Source of the DNA: Emcibacter sp.
GTDB lineage: Bacteria > Pseudomonadota > Alphaproteobacteria > Sphingomonadales > Emcibacteraceae
NCBI GenBank assembly: GCA_027019205.1
Contig: JALUWZ010000068.1
Coordinates: 1 to 14,433, forward strand
Reading direction: 5' to 3'
DNA length: 14,433 nt
Of the stretch, positions 1 to 6,411 are shown piece by piece. Made by a program: the position numbers and the translations under genes. Each line of letters begins with the position of its first letter. Position 1 is the stretch's first letter. Below the pieces are notes generated by a model. It did not search any database. It worked only from the letters and a program-made list of their open reading frames with translations, and had not been told where the DNA came from.

Positions 1-544
1 GAAACTCAGCAGAAGACAATTTTCCCTGTCCGGCGCGGCACTGACGCTGGGCTTTCTGCTGGATGGTGAAATCCTGAATATTACCCCGGCGGAGGCAAAG
101 GCACGGAATCTGCCGCTGCGAATCCTGACAGAACAGGACGCTGCGACCCTTGATCAGTTGGGGGATGCCATTGTGCCGGGGGCCGCCGCCGCCGGTCTGT
201 CCCGCTATATTGACCACCAGCTATCGGTAAATCCCCGTGATAACCTGCTGATCCTGCGCTACCTGCGGGTCAACCCGCCTTTTGATGATTTTTATATTTC
301 ATCTCTCCGGGCCTTCCGCCGGGCCACAGGGGGTATGAAGAAAATATTACCGGACTTTATCACCGTCATGATGCAGAAGAACCCGGACGGCTGGACCAAC
401 GCCCCGCCAGCCCCGTTATTTTACTTTGCCCTGCGCAGTGACGCGATTGATGTAACCTATGGCACCATGGCGGGATTTGAACGGCTGGATATTCCCTATA
501 TGGCCCATATTGAGCCTGCCCGCCCGTGGGAGGTCGATACATGA
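1..544 (+). CDS. Tat-exported small subunit of a GMC-type dehydrogenase (gluconate 2-dehydrogenase subunit 3 family), start just outside window
   Basis: The reading frame is open from base 2 to the stop at 542-544 (180 visible residues). The first visible residues are KLSRRQFSLSG, a twin-arginine signal (S-R-R-x-F) followed by a hydrophobic stretch. Base 1 is a G, so it may be the last base of an ATG, which would make the protein about 181 residues and almost complete here; this cannot be confirmed. The mature part contains LTEQDAATLDQLGDAIVPGA followed by a 'G-x-x-x-Y-I-D' stretch, typical of the gluconate 2-dehydrogenase subunit 3 family. These small subunits chaperone the flavoprotein and let it hitch-hike through the Tat pathway to the periplasm. 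The stop overlaps the start of the flavoprotein gene (ATGA), consistent with translational coupling. A cytochrome c subunit often completes such complexes and may lie upstream of the window. The substrate cannot be told. Confidence 0.8.
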   Translation, partial: KLSRRQFSLSGAALTLGFLLDGEILNITPAEAKARNLPLRILTEQDAATLDQLGDAIVPGAAAAGLSRYIDHQLSVNPRDNLLILRYLRVNPPFDDFYISSLRAFRRATGGMKKILPDFITVMMQKNPDGWTNAPPAPLFYFALRSDAIDVTYGTMAGFERLDIPYMAHIEPARPWEVDT

Positions 545-2103
545 CAAAATCCACTGAAAAGACCGATGTGATCATCATAGGGTCCGGGGCCGCAGGCAGT
601 CTCATGGCTGCCAAACTGTCCGCCAGCGGCAAGAAAGTCATCATCCTTGAAGCCGGTCCCGAAAGACGCCTCAGCGACCTGACCAGTTCACAGATTCATG
701 CCCGACGGTTGAAATGGTCCGGCGAGCCGGTCGATGAAACCGGCACGCAGCCGGTTGGCAATGTGTTTAATTCAGGCTTCGGCACCGGCGGCTCAGCCCT
801 GCATCATTATGCCGTATGGCCCCGGCTGCATGAAGAGGACTTCCGGGTTAAAAGCCGTCATGGCCGCGCCCTTGACTGGCCGATCAGCTATGATGACCTC
901 AGACCCTATTATGACAGAATCCAGCAGGAAGCCGGTATTTCCGGCGATCATACACAGGAAATCTGGCGCCCGGACGGCGCGGCCTATCCCCTGCCCCCGG
1001 TGCCACTCTTTGCCCAGGGGGAGGTCATCGCCAAAGGATTCAGCGCCCTTGGCAAACGCACCGCCCCCCTGCCGCTCGCCCTCAACAGCCGGGACTACAA
1101 GGGCCGTGACGCCTGTCTGTGGGATGGCTGGTGCGATGCCGGTTGTCCGATCCGGGCGCTGGCCAACCCGCTGGCACTCTATCTGCCCGCCGCCCGGAAA
1201 AAGGGCAGCAGGATTATTCATAATGCCATGGTCACCCGTATCCTCACCGATAAAAAAGGCACAAAAGCCACCGGGGTTATTTATCAAAATAAAGAAGGGG
1301 CAGAGACAAGGCAGATGGCGGATATGGTCATCCTCGCCGCCTTTGCCATACAGACGCCGCGCCTGCTGCTGGCCTCTGCCGAGGGCGGGCTGGCCAACCG
1401 CAGCGGTCTGGTCGGACGCTATATCATGAGCCACACTGCCGCCCTGATCTATGGCCTGTTCGCGCAGGAGACCGACCCTCATATGGGAGCGACCGGCGGA
1501 CAGCTGGTCAATCAGGACAGCTATGATCACAAGGACCGGAGAACGCAGGGTTTTGGCAGCTATCAATGGATGATTGCCCAGGCGCTCAAGCCCGATGGTC
1601 TGCTGGGGATTGGCGGCAGCAACCCGGCCCTGTTCGGCGCAAAGCTCACAGAATTCATGACGCGTGCCAGTCGGCATTTTGGCACCATGACGGGCTGTGT
1701 CGAAGACCTGCCCCGGCCAGAGAACCGCGTTACCCTGTCATCAACAAAGGATAAATCCGGCCTGTCCCGGGCGGTTGTGCATCACAATTCTGATACAGAA
1801 TCCGTTGCCCTGTGGCAGGGGGCAAAAAAGCAGGGCATCGAGATTTTCACTGCCGCCGGGGCAACATCGGTCTGGACCGGACCACCCGGCCCGATGCATA
1901 TCATGGGCGGAACCATTATGGGCGAGGATGGTGACAGCTCCGTTACCAATTCCTATGGCCAGTGCCATGATATTTGCAACTTGTTCATTGCCGGACCCGG
2001 CCTGTTCCCGACCAGCGGCGGGGTCAACCCGACCTTTACCGTCCACGCCCTGACGCTCCGGGCATCGGACTATATCCTGAACCACTGGTCAAGTCTGATC
2101 TAG
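541..2103 (+). CDS. GMC-family FAD dehydrogenase, catalytic subunit with probable Fe-S site
   Basis: A 520-residue GMC oxidoreductase. The N-terminus holds the FAD-binding dinucleotide fold (IIIGSGAAGS with LEAG about 25 residues later), then the GMC segment around GTGGSALHH and the block DWPISYDDLRPYYDRI. The C-terminus has the usual HIMGG block and GGVNPTFTVHAL, which carries the conserved active-site/FAD region. Cysteines 192, 198 and 202 (C-x5-C-x3-C, CLWDGWCDAGC) sit where the large subunits of fructose and FAD-glucose dehydrogenases bind a [3Fe-4S] cluster, so electrons probably leave through Fe-S to a cytochrome or quinone rather than to oxygen. I chose the ATG at 541 over a GTG 15 bases upstream because GGGAGG lies about 7 bases before it and the ATGA overlap with the small-subunit stop is typical. 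It has no signal peptide, as expected for a Tat hitch-hiker. The substrate (sugar, sugar acid or alcohol) is unknown. The gene ends tail-to-tail with the RidA-like gene, sharing a CTAG. Confidence 0.85.
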   Translation: MTKSTEKTDVIIIGSGAAGSLMAAKLSASGKKVIILEAGPERRLSDLTSSQIHARRLKWSGEPVDETGTQPVGNVFNSGFGTGGSALHHYAVWPRLHEEDFRVKSRHGRALDWPISYDDLRPYYDRIQQEAGISGDHTQEIWRPDGAAYPLPPVPLFAQGEVIAKGFSALGKRTAPLPLALNSRDYKGRDACLWDGWCDAGCPIRALANPLALYLPAARKKGSRIIHNAMVTRILTDKKGTKATGVIYQNKEGAETRQMADMVILAAFAIQTPRLLLASAEGGLANRSGLVGRYIMSHTAALIYGLFAQETDPHMGATGGQLVNQDSYDHKDRRTQGFGSYQWMIAQALKPDGLLGIGGSNPALFGAKLTEFMTRASRHFGTMTGCVEDLPRPENRVTLSSTKDKSGLSRAVVHHNSDTESVALWQGAKKQGIEIFTAAGATSVWTGPPGPMHIMGGTIMGEDGDSSVTNSYGQCHDICNLFIAGPGLFPTSGGVNPTFTVHALTLRASDYILNHWSSLI

Positions 2104-2486
2104 ACTACCGCAGTGGCCTCAATCTCGATCTTGGCGCCTTCTTCGACAAGCCCGGCAATCTGGATCAGTGACATCACCGGATAGACATTGCCCATGACCT
2201 CACGATAGACAGCGCCAATCTCCTTCTGCTTGTCAAGATATTCCTGCTTGTGGGTGACAAACCATGTCATCCGGACAATATGTTCGGGACCGGCGTCACA
2301 TTCCGACAGCACGGCGAGAATATTCTTCAGCGCCTGACGGATCTGATCCTCCAGGGCGTCCGACTCGAATTCTTCTTTCTCGTTCCAGCCGACCTGTCCG
2401 GCGACAAAAACCATCTCGCCACCGGCCTTGATACCGTTTGAATAGCCTTTCGGACGCGGCCAGCCGGGGGGTTGCAGAATTTCCAT
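2100..2486 (-). CDS. RidA/YjgF-like protein lacking the catalytic arginine
   Basis: A 128-residue single-domain member of the RidA/YjgF/YER057c/UK114 family, the usual length. Family marks are the N-terminal Y-S-N-G-I-K-A-G-G segment, F-V-A-G-Q-V-G (27-33), the helix DQIRQALKNILAVL, and the C-terminal IEIEATAVV. Canonical RidA hydrolyses reactive enamines/imines and needs an arginine in a P-A/T-R-S motif (Arg105 in the E. coli protein). Here the aligned motif is P103-V-M105-S106, so the arginine is replaced by methionine. This resembles Rid subfamilies without imine-deaminase activity, so a deaminase role should not be assumed. The gene starts 4 bases after the korB stop, with GAGGTG before the ATG, so it is almost certainly co-transcribed with korA-korB. 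Its function is unknown; it may bind a small acid or CoA-pathway metabolite, or protect an enzyme. Its 3' end overlaps the convergent GMC gene by four bases. Confidence 0.85.
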   Translation of the reverse strand: MEILQPPGWPRPKGYSNGIKAGGEMVFVAGQVGWNEKEEFESDALEDQIRQALKNILAVLSECDAGPEHIVRMTWFVTHKQEYLDKQKEIGAVYREVMGNVYPVMSLIQIAGLVEEGAKIEIEATAVV

Positions 2487-2490
2487 AATA

Positions 2491-3324
2491 TCACACCTCG
2501 AATTGTTGCTGAATTTCAGTTATATCGCCCTGTTCTTCCCCGCAGGAATGGCGGTAGGGTTTGCGAACACCCCGGTAGAGAACCCCGGTGTTAAAGCCAT
2601 CATCCGACATCAGACGCCGGGCCGCCCGGGCCGGGTCATCGGTCTCGGAAACCACTGCCTTATGGACCTGTTCCTTCCAGACTTTCTCATCAGGGCGGAA
2701 AGTCACACAGGGGCTTAATATCTGGATAAAGGAAAAACCGGGATGCTTGATCGCATCGGCAATAATGGTCGCGGTTCCCCGGACATCGCCGGAAAAGGTC
2801 CGGGCGATGAAATTGGCCCCCGAGGCCAGCGCAATCACCAGCGGATGAAAAGGCGACAGGCCGGTACCGCCCGGCGACAGGGCACTGTCCCAGCTCGGGT
2901 CCGTGGTCGGCGACGGCTGCCCCTTGGTCATGCCGTAAACTTCATTATCCATGACGATATAGGTCATATCGGTATTGCGCCGACTGGCATGAAGAAAATG
3001 ATTGCCGCCAATCGAAAAACCGTCACCGTCACCCCCGGCGGCAATGACCGTAAGGTCGGGCCGGGCCACCTTGACCCCGGTTGCGACCGCAAGACCGCGT
3101 CCGTGAACCGTATGGAAGCCATAACTGTTGGTATAGGCCGGAATACGCGATGAACAGCCAATGCCGGATATAACCGCGACATTTTCAGGTTTCAACTGCA
3201 ACTTGGTCAGGGCCTGCGTCACCGCCAGCAATACATGATAATCGCCGCAACCCGGACACCAGACCGGTTTCAGCTGTGATTTATAATCACTGGCCTTGAA
3301 TTTTTTCGGGGCTAACTCGTTCAT
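2491..3324 (-). CDS. korB: 2-oxoacid (2-oxoglutarate):ferredoxin oxidoreductase beta subunit
   Basis: A 277-residue thiamine-pyrophosphate-binding beta subunit of the 2-oxoacid:ferredoxin oxidoreductase family. Visible motifs are WCPGCGDYH (Cys23, Cys26), GIGCSSR (Cys57) and a later SPC, the usual ligands of the single [4Fe-4S] cluster in two-subunit enzymes. The TPP/Mg site is GGDGDGFSIGGNH followed by IVMDNEVYGMTKGQ. Together with KorA it would oxidise 2-oxoglutarate plus CoA to succinyl-CoA and CO2 and reduce ferredoxin in the cytoplasm. In Thauera aromatica the KorAB enzyme is known to regenerate reduced ferredoxin for benzoyl-CoA reductase, and its adjacency to bcr and fdx here supports the same role. 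The start overlaps the korA stop as ATGA, and GGAGAG lies just upstream. Substrate choice is inferred from context; pyruvate or another 2-oxoacid cannot be excluded from sequence alone. Confidence 0.9.
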   Translation of the reverse strand: MNELAPKKFKASDYKSQLKPVWCPGCGDYHVLLAVTQALTKLQLKPENVAVISGIGCSSRIPAYTNSYGFHTVHGRGLAVATGVKVARPDLTVIAAGGDGDGFSIGGNHFLHASRRNTDMTYIVMDNEVYGMTKGQPSPTTDPSWDSALSPGGTGLSPFHPLVIALASGANFIARTFSGDVRGTATIIADAIKHPGFSFIQILSPCVTFRPDEKVWKEQVHKAVVSETDDPARAARRLMSDDGFNTGVLYRGVRKPYRHSCGEEQGDITEIQQQFEV

Positions 3325-5072
3325 TGGACTCTCCAGCTTTTAAGGGTATCAACAATTTCTCCCGGACGGATAATCAGCGGTCCGGCCCGGTGGAATGATC
3401 TTGTCTCCCCGGGCATATCGTAATTTGCCCGGAGCAGTTTATAGAATTGCTGTGAATGGCTCTGCTCCACCACCAGAATGCGTTTGGCCCCCTGAAGTGC
3501 CGCATCAAACAGCTTTGGCACCGCCGGGGACAGCAGACGCATGGCGACCAGCTTGCACCGGATTCCCTCTGCCCTCAGGCGGTTAATCCCTTCGCGCACC
3601 GCATTGGTTGTTGATCCCCAGGTCAGCACCACAAGCTCGCTATCCTCATCACCGTCTATATCGGCCCAGTGATCGCCATAATCAAACCCGGCAACTTTAC
3701 GGTCCCGCTTGTCAAGCTGGTCCCGGTGGTCTTCCATCATGGTGGACGGCAGCCCCTTGGGATTATGCTCAAGCCCGTCAGCGGTATATTGGCCGCCCGG
3801 CGTGCCCGGCAAAGCCATCGGCGATATGCCGCTCGCCGTCACCGCATAACGCCGGTATTCTTCTGTCGGCTCATTCTCGACCAGACGTTGGGCCATAAAG
3901 GATATATTGGCCGGCGGGTCAATCACTGCGCTAGCCTGTCCCATAAACTGATCTGACAGCAGGATAGACACCGTCTGCATGGCCTCGGTCAGATGAACTG
4001 TCCACTGGGCGGTAAAGACGCAATCCTCGACCGAGGTCGGGGCGGTGACAATATGGGGCGCATCGCCGTGCAGACCGTAAACGGCAATATTCAGGTCGGT
4101 CTGTTCGGATTTGGTCGGTATCCCGGTTGACGGGCCGCCGCGCATGACATTGACCACCATCACCGGGGTTTCGGACGCCACCGCAAGGCCGATACCTTCC
4201 ATCATCAGCGACAGGCCGGGGCCGGAGGTCGCGGTCAGTGACGGCCTGCCGCCAAAGGACGCACCGATTGCCATATTGATCGACGCCAGTTCATCCTCTG
4301 CCTGCACCAGCGTGCCGCCGACTTTCGGCAGGTTGGGCGACATCCATTCCAGCACCTCGGTCGCCGGGGTAATCGGATAGGCGGCAACAAATCTGATCCC
4401 GCCTCTGAGCGCCCCGAAACCGGTCGCCTGATTGCCACTGATCAGCCAGCGGTCTTTACCTTCTTCTTCTGCCGGGGCGAGTTTTACCGGTGAGGTGACA
4501 TCCTCTGCCGCCCGGAATCCGGCATGTACCGTCGCCCGACTCGCGGTCACCGCCGCCTCGCCCTTCTTTTTGAGTTTTTTATCAATGATCTTGTAAATCG
4601 GATCTTCGGTCAGGCCGATCAGCCCCGCGACAAGACCGAGAATAACCATATTTTCCCGTCCGCCCTCGACCGAGGCCGCAAGTTCTGCCAGCGGCACCTC
4701 GACTATTCTCGCCCCCGTTGCGGCCAGAATTTCCGGCACATCACCCGCCGCCGGATCAGTAATAATCAGGCTGTCCGGGCCAAGGGGGACTTCCGCCGCG
4801 AAACGCTCCGCCCCCTTCCAGTCAACCGCCACCAGAATGTCAAATATATCGTTAACATTATGAACCGGCTGGCTCGCCAGCCTGAGCAGGGCCGCCGCCT
4901 CCCCGCCCCTGATCTGCGGTCCGACCGTCCGGGTCATCAGGCCGTAAAGCCCGGCCTTGGTCGCGGCCTCCAGCATCATATTGCCGGACGTCATCACCCC
5001 GGCCCCGCCACTGCCGACCAACGCCAGCGATACGGATGCGCCTTGAGAGGCATTTTGAGTATCATCGGTCAT
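3321..5072 (-). CDS. korA: 2-oxoacid (2-oxoglutarate):ferredoxin oxidoreductase, fused gamma-alpha subunit
   Basis: A 583-residue fused subunit. Residues about 14-190 form the gamma domain (GSGGAGV at 20-26, then TRTVGPQIRGGEAAALLR). Residues about 210-583 form the alpha/pyrimidine-binding part (GNQATGFGALRGG, AAYPITPATE near 232, TSGPGLSLMMEGIGLA, MRGGPSTGIPTKSEQTDL). The gamma-alpha fusion with a separate beta subunit is the standard architecture of bacterial two-subunit 2-oxoglutarate:ferredoxin oxidoreductases. It should pair with KorB to produce low-potential reduced ferredoxin. The ATG at 5072 is preceded by AAGGACAG. It is the first gene of the minus-strand operon korA-korB-ridA-like and diverges from oah across a 223-bp region. 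A sigma-70-like promoter at 5231-5259 would give it a leader of about 150 nt. No disrupted or missing motif is evident. Confidence 0.92.
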   Translation of the reverse strand: MTDDTQNASQGASVSLALVGSGGAGVMTSGNMMLEAATKAGLYGLMTRTVGPQIRGGEAAALLRLASQPVHNVNDIFDILVAVDWKGAERFAAEVPLGPDSLIITDPAAGDVPEILAATGARIVEVPLAELAASVEGGRENMVILGLVAGLIGLTEDPIYKIIDKKLKKKGEAAVTASRATVHAGFRAAEDVTSPVKLAPAEEEGKDRWLISGNQATGFGALRGGIRFVAAYPITPATEVLEWMSPNLPKVGGTLVQAEDELASINMAIGASFGGRPSLTATSGPGLSLMMEGIGLAVASETPVMVVNVMRGGPSTGIPTKSEQTDLNIAVYGLHGDAPHIVTAPTSVEDCVFTAQWTVHLTEAMQTVSILLSDQFMGQASAVIDPPANISFMAQRLVENEPTEEYRRYAVTASGISPMALPGTPGGQYTADGLEHNPKGLPSTMMEDHRDQLDKRDRKVAGFDYGDHWADIDGDEDSELVVLTWGSTTNAVREGINRLRAEGIRCKLVAMRLLSPAVPKLFDAALQGAKRILVVEQSHSQQFYKLLRANYDMPGETRSFHRAGPLIIRPGEIVDTLKSWRVQ

Positions 5073-5151
5073 ATCTCTGTCCTTTTCTTCTGTTTATCCC
5101 TTAAAGACCATTAAATATTCAGGGTAACTGCCGGTCCGGGATATTCTCCGT

Positions 5152-5164
5152 TTGAATAATTCAA
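5152..5164. promoter_or_regulatory. 13-nt inverted repeat, candidate regulator site upstream of oah
   Basis: TTGAA-TAA-TTCAA is a clean inverted repeat with 5-bp arms and a 3-bp centre. Its half-sites recall the CRP/FNR family TTGA...TCAA, but canonical FNR/AadR boxes are TTGAT-N4-ATCAA, so spacing and inner bases differ. It is centred about 35 bases before a start predicted from the TATAAT at 5181. It could serve a regulator of either divergent operon. No transcription factor gene is in the window to pair with it. Confidence 0.35.
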
Positions 5165-5180
5165 TAAATATTTTGTCTTT

Positions 5181-5186
5181 TATAAT
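5181..5186 (+). promoter_or_regulatory. Candidate -10 box for the oah-bcrCBAD-fdx operon
   Basis: A perfect TATAAT on the plus strand, about 110 bases upstream of the oah ATG. No good -35 hexamer lies 16-18 bases upstream; instead the 13-nt inverted repeat at 5152-5164 occupies that position. A strong -10 with a poor -35 is what an activator-dependent promoter looks like, which would fit anaerobic and aromatic-induced expression. The A/T-rich region makes a chance TATAAT possible. Confidence 0.35.
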
Positions 5187-5208
5187 TTCAGGCCTTGACC
5201 TTTAATTC

Positions 5209-5222
5209 GGTATTGTGGTACT
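5209..5222. promoter_or_regulatory. Shared motif copy 1 (GGTATTGTGGTACT) in kor/oah divergent region
   Basis: This 14-nt string matches 13 of 14 positions of the string at 13172-13185 upstream of the hemerythrin gene (GGTATTTTGGTACT). Both contain GGTA-N4-GGTA as a direct repeat. In both places, read on the minus strand, the motif lies just downstream of, or overlapping, a predicted -10 box of a minus-strand promoter, a position where repressors often bind. No other intergenic region in the window has it. Confidence 0.4.
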
Positions 5223-5230
5223 TAATTACT

Positions 5231-5259
5231 ACTTTAATGAGTCTTTGCCCTTTCGTCAA
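5231..5259 (-). promoter_or_regulatory. Candidate sigma-70-type promoter for korA-korB-ridA-like operon
   Basis: Read on the minus strand, TTGACG (5259-5254, 5 of 6 matches to the -35 consensus) is followed after exactly 17 bases by TAAAGT (5236-5231, 4 of 6 matches to TATAAT). A transcript starting near 5224 would have a leader of about 150 nt before the korA ATG at 5072. The AGTACC-containing motif at 5209-5222 would then lie right at the transcription start. This is pattern matching only. Confidence 0.45.
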
Positions 5260-5295
5260 CCGGGAAAACAGAGAAAAACAAAGGAACTTTAAATT

Positions 5296-6408
5296 ATGTC
5301 ACCCACTGATCTGATAAATCATAATCTGGTAAAGGAAATTGACACGCCGGGTGTCACCATTGAAAAGCGACCGGCCAAAACGCCTGACGGCGCGGTGGTT
5401 GACGGGCTGTATAATTTCTGGATCATCCTGAACAATCCCTCACAATATAATTCTTATACGACCGAGATGGTGAAAGCCGTGATCCTTGCCTTCCGCGAGG
5501 CCAGCAACGCCCGCGACGTGGTGACCGTGGTCTTTACCGGGGTTGGTGACAAGGCCTTTTGCACCGGCGGAAATACCAAGGAATATGCCGAATATTACGC
5601 CGGAAACCCCCAGGAATATCGTCAGTATATGCGACTGTTCAATGATATGGTTTCGGCCATCCTTGGCTGTGACAAGCCGGTGATTTGCCGGGTGAATGGC
5701 ATGCGGATTGGTGGCGGACAGGAAATCGGCATGGCGTGCGATTTTTCCATCAGCCATGATCTGGTCAAATTCGGACAGGCCGGGCCAAAGCACGGGTCGG
5801 CACCAATCGGCGGGGCGACCGATTTCCTGCCGATCATGATCGGCTGCGAGCAGGCCATGGTTTCCGGCACCCTGTGCGAGCCATGGTCAGCCCATAAATC
5901 CTACCGTATGGGCATTATTGCCGACCTTGTTCCGGCCCTGAAAATAGACGGCGAATATATCGCCAACCCGCTGGTGGTCACTGATCAGTATCTTGACAGT
6001 TATGGCCGGATAATCCTCGGCGAATCAAAAACCGGTGATGCCCTGGCCGAGGGCAAGGCGTTACTGAAAAAAGGCGAGGTTGACCTCACCCTGCTTGATG
6101 AAAAGGTCGAGGAATTCTGCGCCAAATTTGTTGGCACCTTCCCCGACTGCATGACCAAGACACTGGAAGAGTTACGCAAGCCGAAACTCAACGCCTGGAA
6201 CGCCAACAAGGAAAATTCGAGGAGCTGGCTCGCCCTCAATATGATGACCGAGGCCCGGGCCGGTTTCCGCGCCTTTAACGAACCTGCAGGCCGGGACCGG
6301 GAAATAGATTTTATCGCCCTGCGCAAGGCACTGGCCCAGGGGCAGCCCTGGACGCCGGAATTTACCGACAGCCTGATGCCTGCGGCAAAAACACAAAAGG
6401 AGACATGA
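5296..6408 (+). CDS. oah: 6-oxocyclohex-1-ene-1-carbonyl-CoA hydrolase
   Basis: A 370-residue crotonase-fold protein, close to the ~377 residues of the Thauera enzyme and longer than a plain enoyl-CoA hydratase because of the C-terminal extension typical of Oah. Oxyanion-hole regions are AFCTGGNTKEY (around Cys89) and MRIGGGQEIGMACDF (GGGQE at 139-143). It adds water to the ring-conjugated double bond and hydrolyses the C-C bond next to the ketone, opening the alicyclic ring to 3-hydroxypimelyl-CoA in the cytoplasm. The ATG at 5296 has AAGGAA 9 bases upstream. It is the first gene of the operon, and bcrC begins 3 bases after its stop, with the bcrC ribosome-binding site inside its last codons. 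The Dch and Had genes that normally provide its substrate are absent from the window. Confidence 0.93.
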   Translation: MSPTDLINHNLVKEIDTPGVTIEKRPAKTPDGAVVDGLYNFWIILNNPSQYNSYTTEMVKAVILAFREASNARDVVTVVFTGVGDKAFCTGGNTKEYAEYYAGNPQEYRQYMRLFNDMVSAILGCDKPVICRVNGMRIGGGQEIGMACDFSISHDLVKFGQAGPKHGSAPIGGATDFLPIMIGCEQAMVSGTLCEPWSAHKSYRMGIIADLVPALKIDGEYIANPLVVTDQYLDSYGRIILGESKTGDALAEGKALLKKGEVDLTLLDEKVEEFCAKFVGTFPDCMTKTLEELRKPKLNAWNANKENSRSWLALNMMTEARAGFRAFNEPAGRDREIDFIALRKALAQGQPWTPEFTDSLMPAAKTQKET

Positions 6409-6411
6409 GAT

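Larger units (their letters stand above)
5073..5295. other. Divergent intergenic region between korA and oah
   Basis: The longest non-coding stretch in the window. It is visibly A/T-rich compared with the flanking genes and contains the candidate promoters, inverted repeat and shared motif listed separately. CTTTAAT occurs twice on the plus strand, at 5200-5206 and 5232-5238, 32 bases apart (about three helical turns). No tRNA, riboswitch-like fold or credible small ORF was recognised. Confidence 0.7.

Noticed and set aside
526..540. GTG start 15 bases upstream for the GMC gene
   Set aside because: The GGGAGG ribosome-binding site lies inside this stretch and is correctly spaced for the ATG at 541, which also forms the usual ATGA coupling.
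793..1677. 294-codon open frame antisense to the GMC dehydrogenase
   Set aside because: Shadow of the GMC gene, whose FAD, Cys and C-terminal motifs are clear on the plus strand.
5195..5224. TTGACC at 5195-5200 as a -35 box for oah
   Set aside because: No acceptable -10 hexamer lies 16-18 bases downstream; the best candidates match at only two of six positions.
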